Source of the DNA: Erysipelotrichaceae bacterium
GTDB lineage: Bacteria > Bacillota_I > Bacilli_A > RFN20 > CAG-826
Direction: 5' to 3'
DNA length: 5,495 nt
NCBI GenBank assembly: GCA_031271635.1
Contig: JAISVG010000061.1
Location: 1-5,495 of the forward strand
Shown here piece by piece: positions 1 to 5,355 of this stretch; positions within the stretch are counted from its first letter, which is position 1, and each line of letters begins with the position of its first letter. The notes below the pieces were generated by a model. That model did no database searches, had not been told where the DNA came from, and saw only the letters and a program-made list of their open reading frames with translations. The translations under genes were made by a program, and so were the position numbers.

Positions 1-1184
1 TCATGCATCGCATATTCTAAAAGTGCTAGTTCCATGCCTAAGGAGAGACCAAAGAAGGGAATATCATTTAGTCGTGCGTATTGAATGAGAAGCAGCATTC
101 CTAATACCTTTACATCATGTCTTTCGCCAGCAATAATAATTCCGGAGACACCTGTTAATTCGGCTTTAATACTCGCCATATCTTGAACGGAATGATCAAG
201 CCACTTAATACGAATTTTAACCCCGCATTCATAACCAGCATGCTTTAAGGATTCAATAATTGACAAATATGCATCATTAATACTCACATATTGTCCCATA
301 ATCGCAATGGTAATCTCATCTTTAATGAGTCTAATTCGTCTAATTAATTCCTTCCACGGAGCAATATCATTACTACTGCTTTTAAAATCAAGTCGCTTTA
401 AAAGATAACTGTCAATTCCTTGATGATGGAGATTGACAATGATTTCATAAATAATACTAACATCTAAAGACTCAAAGATTGCTTCTTGATGAACATCACA
501 GTAAAGAGCGAGCTTTGCTCTTAGTCCTTCATCAATCTTTCGTTCCGAGCGAAGCACTAAAACATCCGGAATAATTCCTAGTGATCGTAAAGCGTTCACC
601 GAGTGTTGGGTCGGTTTAGTTTTAATCTCGTTCGCCGCCTTTAAATAAGGAATTAAAGTGTTGTGAATGAAGACGGTGTTCTCATAACCAAAATCAATGC
701 GCGCCTGACGAATTGCTTCTAGGAAAGGAGTCGATTCAATATCACCAACGGTACCTCCGATTTCAGTAATCACAACATCCGCATTAGTATATTTTGCGAC
801 ATCAAGAAGCTTCTTTTTAATTTGATTCGTAATATGCGGAATAACTTGCACGGTCGTTCCCTGATACTCATCATTTCGTTCTTTATTGATGACAGCTTGG
901 TAGATTCTCCCCATCGTTACCGAAGAATGACGGTTCAAGTTTTCATCAATAAATCTTTCATAGTGTCCTAAGTCAAGATCCGTCATCGCCCCATCTTCAG
1001 TAATGAAGATTTCGCCATGTTCAAAAGGAGAAATATGACTGGCATCAACATTAATATAAGGATCAAATTTCTGCATGAAAACCTTTAATCCGGCACTTTT
1101 CAGCAGTTGTGCCATCGCACTTGCCGTAACACCTTTTCCAATACTTGAAACAACTCCACCAGTAACAAAGATATATTTCGCCAT
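1..1184 (-). CDS. pyrG: CTP synthase, degenerate glutaminase domain (partial, C-terminus outside window)
   Basis: CTP synthase converts UTP to CTP using ATP and ammonia, the ammonia normally being released from glutamine by a C-terminal class I amidotransferase domain. The first 394 residues are visible; the usual length is about 530-550. The synthetase domain is clear: MAKYIFVTGGVVSSIGKG at the N-terminus, KFDPYINVD near residue 37, TEDGAMTDLDLGHYERF near 59-75, VQVIPHIT, TEIGGTVGDIES with the metal-binding Glu, and KTKPTQHSV. The amidotransferase domain starts near residue 290 (IAIMGQYVSINDAY). In it the family signature GICLGMQ reads GLSLGME, so the nucleophilic Cys is Ser381, and PGGFGxRGVEG reads AGERHDVKVLG (352-362). 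Fold-core residues are kept, so this looks like loss of glutamine hydrolysis rather than a decayed gene. The His-Glu part of the triad lies outside the window. The start is the ATG at 1184, with a GAGGG Shine-Dalgarno at 1190-1194. It is divergent from the acyltransferase gene. The identity is very secure; the catalytic consequence is inferred. Confidence 0.96.
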   Translation of the reverse strand, partial: MAKYIFVTGGVVSSIGKGVTASAMAQLLKSAGLKVFMQKFDPYINVDASHISPFEHGEIFITEDGAMTDLDLGHYERFIDENLNRHSSVTMGRIYQAVINKERNDEYQGTTVQVIPHITNQIKKKLLDVAKYTNADVVITEIGGTVGDIESTPFLEAIRQARIDFGYENTVFIHNTLIPYLKAANEIKTKPTQHSVNALRSLGIIPDVLVLRSERKIDEGLRAKLALYCDVHQEAIFESLDVSIIYEIIVNLHHQGIDSYLLKRLDFKSSSNDIAPWKELIRRIRLIKDEITIAIMGQYVSINDAYLSIIESLKHAGYECGVKIRIKWLDHSVQDMASIKAELTGVSGIIIAGERHDVKVLGMLLLIQYARLNDIPFFGLSLGMELALLEYAMH

Positions 1185-1204
1185 CTTTTCCCTCACATTT
1201 CTAT

Positions 1205-1233
1205 ATTATAGTTTTTAATATTAAGGAGCATAA
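1205..1233 (-). promoter_or_regulatory. Putative pyrG promoter
   Basis: On the minus strand a perfect TATAAT -10 box lies at 1210-1205, about 20 bases upstream of the pyrG start codon. The hexamer 17 bases further upstream reads TTATGC, a poor -35 match. Transcription would start near 1198, leaving a leader of about 14 nt that still contains the GAGGG ribosome-binding site. No attenuator or G-run initiation site of the B. subtilis pyrG type is seen. Confidence 0.45.
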
Positions 1234-1237
1234 TATT
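1217..1237. repeat. Inverted repeat inside the pyrG promoter
   Basis: AATATTA (1217-1223) and TAATATT (1231-1237) are a perfect 7-bp inverted repeat around a 7-base spacer. It covers the spacer and -35 position of the putative pyrG promoter, the right place for a repressor operator. Because the arms are pure A/T in an AT-rich intergenic region, chance is a real alternative. Confidence 0.3.
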
Positions 1238-1260
1238 TCAACAAGATATTTAAAAACTTC

Positions 1261-1290
1261 TTGATATTCGTGGCGGTTTACGTCTAATAT
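1261..1290 (+). promoter_or_regulatory. Putative promoter of the acyltransferase-rdgB unit
   Basis: TTGATA (1261-1266) and TAATAT (1285-1290) are separated by 18 bases, a fair sigma-A-type match. The predicted start near 1297 leaves only about 8 nt before the ATG at 1305, so the mRNA would be almost leaderless. This agrees with the absence of a Shine-Dalgarno sequence there. Confidence 0.4.
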
Positions 1291-1304
1291 GTTAAGATAA
1301 AAAT

Positions 1305-2609
1305 ATGCCAGAAAAAGAAATCTTAGTTAATAAACTAATCCTTCCTAAAAAATATAAAACATATAGTCTCACCAAAGGCCCCGTCAAACCATCTAAATTC
1401 CTCCAAATACTCATTCAAGTAGTCTGTTATTTTGCGCTTTTAAGACAGCCACGCACCGTTAGTTATGATCCAAAATTCAAAGATTTAAAAAAAACACCAT
1501 ATTTAATACTTTGTAGTCATGCTCAATTTCTCGATTTCTTTGTCCAATACGCCACAATTGGTCTTAGACCAGTTTCCTCGGTTGTCAGTCTTGATGCTTT
1601 CTCTTTAGTCCCGCTTTTTCTTATTGAGCAAGGAGGCGCCATTCCAAAACGAAAGTTTTATAGCGAAATCATTTCCGTACTCCAAATGCGTAAAGCCATC
1701 AAGCAAGGTTCAATCGTTGCCTTTTACCCAGAAGCTCGATATAGCAAATATGGGGAACAAGCAAAACTACCTCCATCACTCGCGAAACTAATCAAGAGTC
1801 TTGGAGTGCCAGTAGTCACTCTAATGAATCATGGTCATTACCAAGTCAATCCCTGTTGGGGTAATCAAAAAAAGCGCAAGGTCCCAGTCCATTCTGATGT
1901 TAATGTCACTTTCAGTAAAGAAGAGATTGAACTTCTTTCAGTTGATGAAATTAATGAGAGACTAACAAAGGTCTTTACCTATAACGAATATCAGTACTTA
2001 AAAGATAATAACTATTTAATCAAAGAGAAATATCGCGCGGCTGGAATTCATCGTATTTTATATAAATGTCCCCACTGCCTAACGGAAATGCAAATGAAGA
2101 GTCAAGATAGTTTTATCTCTTGCACTGCTTGTGATATCGTTTATGAAATGTTAGAAACTGGGGATCTTAAATGCCAAAACGGAACTACTATTTTTACTAC
2201 CGTTCACGATTGGGTTAAATTTGAAAGAGAAAATGTGCTTAAAGAAATTAATAATGGCACTTACCATGTTACGATGGATGTTAAAAGAACCTTTGCCTTT
2301 CCTCATCCAAAGAGTTTGATTCCGATTGGCAATAGCCATTTTGTTCATGATTTAACTGGCATTACTATAACTGGTAATTACAATAATTATGACTACATGT
2401 GGCATAAAGACCCTTATGAAACAATGAGTGTCCAAATCGAGTATAACTGGCTTAATATTAAGGGTTCTGACATCATTGCAATTCATACTCTTGAAAACGG
2501 AATTTATCTCTGGCCTGAAAATCCCTCCGTGCTTTTTAAAATCTATCTTGCTACCGAAATCCTTTATGAAAAGGCAATGAATGAAAAAAATTCTCCTCGT
2601 AACCAGTAA
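1305..2609 (+). CDS. LPLAT/PlsC-family acyltransferase with zinc ribbon and C-terminal accessory domain
   Basis: Likely a membrane-associated lysophospholipid or glycerolipid acyltransferase that transfers an acyl chain to a glycerolipid acceptor, probably on the phosphatidic-acid route; the exact substrate is not shown. The 434-residue protein has a hydrophobic stretch near 32-47, the catalytic HxxxxD motif at His72-Asp77 (HAQFLD), a block II equivalent GAIPKRKF at 111-118, and the acceptor-binding block FYPEARYS at 140-147. A zinc ribbon follows, CPHC at 255-258 and CTAC at 273-276. Residues 280-434 form an accessory region ending LATEILYEKAM. From memory, Firmicutes have similar LPLAT-zinc-ribbon proteins, roughly twice the length of plain PlsC. 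The ATG at 1305 is chosen because it gives the full N-terminus, although no Shine-Dalgarno precedes it. The 3' end overlaps rdgB by 29 bases. Family assignment is good; calling it plsC would be overreach. Confidence 0.85.
   Translation: MPEKEILVNKLILPKKYKTYSLTKGPVKPSKFLQILIQVVCYFALLRQPRTVSYDPKFKDLKKTPYLILCSHAQFLDFFVQYATIGLRPVSSVVSLDAFSLVPLFLIEQGGAIPKRKFYSEIISVLQMRKAIKQGSIVAFYPEARYSKYGEQAKLPPSLAKLIKSLGVPVVTLMNHGHYQVNPCWGNQKKRKVPVHSDVNVTFSKEEIELLSVDEINERLTKVFTYNEYQYLKDNNYLIKEKYRAAGIHRILYKCPHCLTEMQMKSQDSFISCTACDIVYEMLETGDLKCQNGTTIFTTVHDWVKFERENVLKEINNGTYHVTMDVKRTFAFPHPKSLIPIGNSHFVHDLTGITITGNYNNYDYMWHKDPYETMSVQIEYNWLNIKGSDIIAIHTLENGIYLWPENPSVLFKIYLATEILYEKAMNEKNSPRNQ
2571..2574 (+). promoter_or_regulatory. 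Ribosome-binding site deciding the rdgB start
   Basis: AAGG inside the end of the acyltransferase gene lies 6 bases before the ATG at 2581. A nearby ATG at 2577 is in the acyltransferase frame. The AAGG spacing and the family N-terminus MKKILLVTSN fix the rdgB start at 2581, and the overlap suggests translational coupling. Confidence 0.55.
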
Positions 2610-3168
2610 TCAAGAGAAGATTAAAGAATACCGACAACTACTTCAAGATCTTCCTTTTGAATTCCATTTTCTTGATGAACTAAAAATTAAAGAAGAACCA
2701 AAAGAAACCGGTCATACTTTTAAAGAAAATGCTTTCATTAAGAGTAGTTTTTATTTGCCACTAATTGATGAAGAAACTTACATTTTAAGTGATGATTCTG
2801 GACTAAATATCATTGCACTACCCGATATTTTAGGAGTTAATACTCATAAAGATGCCTTGCGTTTCGGAAGTCAGGCTGATTTCAATCAGTATCTCGTCAA
2901 AACATTAAAAGAAGTAAGAGATGCTTATTTTACCTGTGTCATCTGTTTGATGAGTAAGCGTGAAACAATTTTCTTTGAAGGTCGCTGTGAAGGAAGAATT
3001 AGTAAGACTGTTTTAAATGGGCCTAATGGCTTTGGTTACGACCCCATTTTTATTCCCAAGGGCCATCGTACCTCCTTTTCAAGACTAGATGTAAAAATTA
3101 AGAACGCTATTTCTCACCGTGCAAGAGCAAGTCAGAAATTAAAGTACTTTCTGAAAGAAAGAAACTAA
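2581..3168 (+). CDS. rdgB: RdgB/HAM1-family XTP/dITP (non-canonical purine NTP) pyrophosphatase
   Basis: This cytosolic enzyme hydrolyses dITP, ITP and XTP to monophosphates and pyrophosphate, keeping deaminated purines out of DNA and RNA. At 195 residues it has normal family length. Visible motifs are TSNQEKIKE at 8-16 (substrate-binding SNxxK), ETGHTFKENAFIKS at 42-55, LSDDSGL at 69-75 (catalytic Asp), GFGYDPIF at 150-157, and the base-contacting ISHR at 177-180. One motif is eroded: the usual PGxYSARYAG reads LGVNTHKDALRFG (84-96), losing the Ser-Ala-Arg core. The gene overlaps the upstream acyltransferase by 29 bases and shares its transcript. It ends at TAA with only a weak A/T hairpin after it. 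Identity is secure; full activity is likely but less certain because of the altered motif. Confidence 0.9.
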   Translation: MKKILLVTSNQEKIKEYRQLLQDLPFEFHFLDELKIKEEPKETGHTFKENAFIKSSFYLPLIDEETYILSDDSGLNIIALPDILGVNTHKDALRFGSQADFNQYLVKTLKEVRDAYFTCVICLMSKRETIFFEGRCEGRISKTVLNGPNGFGYDPIFIPKGHRTSFSRLDVKIKNAISHRARASQKLKYFLKERN

Positions 3169-3185
3169 AAAAACATTCTTTTTTA
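3166..3185 (+). terminator. Weak A/T hairpin after rdgB, possible terminator
   Basis: TAAAAAA and TTTTTTA arms flank a 6-base loop right at the rdgB stop codon, followed by another T-run (3190-3194). The stem has no G-C pair, so termination would be weak at best. Read-through into the lipoprotein gene is possible, though that gene has its own promoter. Confidence 0.25.
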
Positions 3186-3215
3186 TCATTTTTTCGTAAA
3201 AATAATTCATTTTGC

Positions 3216-3244
3216 TTTACTTACAAATCCTAATATTGTATGAT
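3216..3244 (+). promoter_or_regulatory. Lipoprotein gene promoter
   Basis: TTTACT (3216-3221) and TATGAT (3239-3244) are separated by 17 bases, a good sigma-A-type promoter. The predicted transcription start is the A at about 3251, giving a leader of about 30 nt beginning AUCUUUUUUU. The same arrangement is found before the frame at 5351. Confidence 0.65.
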
Positions 3245-3250
3245 TAATTC

Positions 3251-3266
3251 ATCTTTTTTTAAAAAA
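3251..3266 (+). repeat. Leader repeat copy 1 (ATCTTTTTTTAAAAAA)
   Basis: This 16-base sequence starts 7 bases after the -10 box of the lipoprotein promoter, at the predicted first transcribed base. An identical 16 bases lies at 5362-5377 with the same distance to its own -10 box. Here the A-run leads directly into the Shine-Dalgarno sequence. Confidence 0.6.
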
Positions 3267-3275
3267 GGAGAGGAG
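3267..3275 (+). promoter_or_regulatory. Tandem Shine-Dalgarno of the lipoprotein gene
   Basis: GGAGAGGAG contains two overlapping anti-16S matches, the nearer AGGAG sitting 5 bases before the ATG at 3281. It is by far the strongest ribosome-binding site in the window and suggests high expression. Confidence 0.8.
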
Positions 3276-3280
3276 AAAAT

Positions 3281-5176
3281 ATGAAGAAAAGAATCGTCTT
3301 ACTTGGTGCCTTTGCTCTTGTTTTAGCTGGTTGTGGTCCGGACGTGCCGCCTGTTCCTGCTGATTTGACATTATCAGTGTCATCAGAAATTCTAGTTGAT
3401 GGCGATACTGCAACTGCAAGCGTTGTTTCAACAACTCCAGATGCTGGGCTTGATGTTACATATGAAGTTACCTCAAATCGAAATTACGATAATGTCGTTT
3501 CTGTCGATGGTAATGGTGCAATTTGCGTTAATTCTGATACTGCTGAATTTGGAACCTCACTCATTACCGCTACTTCAACTCTTGATGAGGATGTAAAAAG
3601 TAATGGTGTTTTTGTTACTTATGGTGATGCTAAGGCTTGGTCTGAGGCCGATCTTGCGGTAATTGCTGAAGTTTTAGGCGAAAACACACTGCCTTTCTTC
3701 CCGTTAATGGACCGCGAAGTTGGTGTTGGTGATTTTGTTGACGAAAACGATGTTCCTACCGGCGATAAGTATGTATATGTTGCAACTGAAGGTGTCGTTT
3801 CTAGAAACACTCTTGATCACTTATATCAAATCGTTGAACGCGATGGCTTTGTGAAGAATTCTATTGATGAATATGTAAAGCCAATTGATAATAATCAAGT
3901 AATTCAACTCGTTCCTAATGCCTGGGGTCCTGATTCAGGAATAACTGGCTATCTTGCTTATGTTGCTGATGCCCCACTTACTTGGAATGATATTAATGAT
4001 ATGATTGCCAGTCCTGAAATGGGTGGACTTGAAGGTGTTACACTTCCTAATCTTGATGGTCAATACGATATTGCTAATGCCGATTTAAACGGCAACAACA
4101 CAATGACCGTTCTTGTTTTTGGTAATTATGCTGAATTCATTGAAGTCTTTGTTCCTAAAATTGAAGAATTAGGTTGGATTTCTCTTGGGGTTGATGCTTA
4201 TGGCGATCCTAATTTCGGCATTGCTGCTTACGAATATCTCATCATGAATGTGTGGGATGCTTCAGCTTACGTTGGTTCCCCAATCGTTGTTCTTAATATT
4301 TCAAACGTTGTCCCAAAACCAGTTGATCCTCTAGCAGCAACAATTCAAGCACAATTAGACGCTATTTGGACTGATACCGTCGCCGACTTTACTTTAATGC
4401 TTCTTCCTGAAACGGCCGAAGTCGTGACTCACGAAGTGATTAATGGCGATGATCCAGCGACTGCATATGTCAATTTAGTTCTTGGTGGTTTAACTGCCGA
4501 TGAAATGGCGGAAATTACTACTTTCTTCGGTGTCAATGGTTTCGTGGAAGACTATAATGGTAATCTTTATCTTTTGGATGATGTCGACAGTAATTTTTAT
4601 ATCGTTACAGTGCAACTAGAGTTATTAATGGTTTCAATTGATGAAACCGACGCTGTTACTGACTTAAGAATTGAAGTGATTTTTGATGCCGAAGCCGGAA
4701 CCATGGACATGGCGATTTATTATGTGCTACCTATTGAAACTACAGTGATTCCTGCTGCTGAATTAGTTACTACTATTAATAGTATGTTGGCCGAACTAGA
4801 GGTGACTGATCAATTTATATTCCCAGTTGCCGCGATTCCTGAAACTGCAGAAGTGGCAGTGGGAACAACACCAACGTTTGGAATTGACGGTACGATTATT
4901 ATTATTACCGGTGTGTCGACTGAAGCATATGATGCTATCATCCACGGTCTTGTTGCCGCTCATACGGAAGCCGGTTTAAGCATGGTTGTCTACATTGACC
5001 AGCCATATCTAATGAATGAGGGCAACACTGAATATGTCTCTGTTAACGCTGGAACATGGGACTTAATGGCCTGTACTATTGAAGGTAATTCTATTACGAG
5101 CGTTGGTTTAGGTTATCTTGTTTCATATAATGATACTACTGGTGTATTGACTATTGGCGTCTATCCTGCCGCTTAA
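3281..5176 (+). CDS. Acidic modular surface lipoprotein with Ig-like N-terminal domain
   Basis: Predicted lipid-anchored extracellular protein of 631 residues; function unknown. MKKRIVLLGAFALVLAGC is a lipoprotein signal peptide with lipobox LAGC, so Cys18 would be the lipidated first residue. A Pro-rich spacer follows, then a beta-rich domain at about 28-114 resembling bacterial Ig-like (BIG2-type) folds. The rest looks like four divergent modules at about 120-232, 234-344, 350-490 and 491-630. Each has a leading helix, a Leu-Pro or Pro-rich turn, a beta-strand, a second helix and more strands. The last two share the exact hexapeptide PETAEV at 376-381 and 520-525. The protein is very acidic, and residues 347-631 contain no Lys and a single Arg (463). 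No catalytic motif, LPXTG anchor or second transmembrane segment is seen. It is a monocistronic unit with its own promoter, strong ribosome-binding site and hairpin terminator. An adhesion, binding or surface-coat role is only a guess. Confidence 0.9.
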   Translation: MKKRIVLLGAFALVLAGCGPDVPPVPADLTLSVSSEILVDGDTATASVVSTTPDAGLDVTYEVTSNRNYDNVVSVDGNGAICVNSDTAEFGTSLITATSTLDEDVKSNGVFVTYGDAKAWSEADLAVIAEVLGENTLPFFPLMDREVGVGDFVDENDVPTGDKYVYVATEGVVSRNTLDHLYQIVERDGFVKNSIDEYVKPIDNNQVIQLVPNAWGPDSGITGYLAYVADAPLTWNDINDMIASPEMGGLEGVTLPNLDGQYDIANADLNGNNTMTVLVFGNYAEFIEVFVPKIEELGWISLGVDAYGDPNFGIAAYEYLIMNVWDASAYVGSPIVVLNISNVVPKPVDPLAATIQAQLDAIWTDTVADFTLMLLPETAEVVTHEVINGDDPATAYVNLVLGGLTADEMAEITTFFGVNGFVEDYNGNLYLLDDVDSNFYIVTVQLELLMVSIDETDAVTDLRIEVIFDAEAGTMDMAIYYVLPIETTVIPAAELVTTINSMLAELEVTDQFIFPVAAIPETAEVAVGTTPTFGIDGTIIIITGVSTEAYDAIIHGLVAAHTEAGLSMVVYIDQPYLMNEGNTEYVSVNAGTWDLMACTIEGNSITSVGLGYLVSYNDTTGVLTIGVYPAA

Positions 5177-5211
5177 CTCTAGAACTAATTAATAATTTAG
5201 ATTATTCTTTC

Positions 5212-5239
5212 AAGCCTCACGATTTCTCGTGAGGCTTTT
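5212..5239 (+). terminator. Rho-independent terminator of the lipoprotein gene
   Basis: AAGCCTCACGA (5212-5222) pairs perfectly over 11 bp with TCGTGAGGCTT (5227-5237) around a TTTC loop. A short T-run (5236-5239) follows. It lies 36 bases past the TAA stop and is the clearest terminator in the window. The rest of the 174-base gap (5177-5350) shows no gene and holds only the promoter near its right end. Confidence 0.85.
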
Positions 5240-5326
5240 AATTCGCAAATACAAGATTTTTCTAAAGAAACCGTGAAACTCTCTTACAAAATTAGAACCT
5301 ATTTTTGCTAAGAATTCAAAAAAATC

Positions 5327-5355
5327 TTTACATTCCTTTTTGATTGTTATATGAT
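5327..5355 (+). promoter_or_regulatory. Putative promoter before the NusA-like frame
   Basis: TTTACA (5327-5332) and TATGAT (5350-5355) are 17 bases apart, as good as the lipoprotein promoter and nearly identical to it in both hexamers. The predicted start is the A at about 5362. The -10 box overlaps the only ordinary start codon of the downstream frame (5351), so transcript and frame do not fit together simply. Confidence 0.5.

Noticed and set aside
1487..1494. A8 run early in the acyltransferase gene as a phase-variation switch
   Set aside because: A-runs encoding Lys-Lys are expected at this base composition and nothing else suggests switching.
2151..2348. Minus-strand open frame of 65 codons inside the acyltransferase gene
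   Set aside because: It lies wholly opposite a well-supported coding region, has no recognisable product and no plausible ribosome-binding site; a shadow frame.
2577..2590. Possible programmed frameshift fusing the acyltransferase to RdgB at the A7 run
   Set aside because: Fusion would need a +1 or -2 shift, the usual A-run -1 slip gives the wrong frame, and RdgB has its own AAGG and a family-typical start.
3249..3434. Minus-strand open frame of 61 codons over the lipoprotein start
   Set aside because: Its Gln/Arg-rich product is the reverse reading of the signal peptide and leader A/T tract; no family resemblance.
3396..3810. Small frames inside the lipoprotein gene (plus 3396-3596, minus 3619-3810)
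   Set aside because: Low-complexity products in alternative frames of a clear gene with strong signal peptide and ribosome-binding site.
5177..5350. Search for a tRNA or small RNA gene between the lipoprotein terminator and the NusA-like frame
   Set aside because: Apart from the terminator hairpin, no cloverleaf, conserved tRNA box or second stable stem was found.
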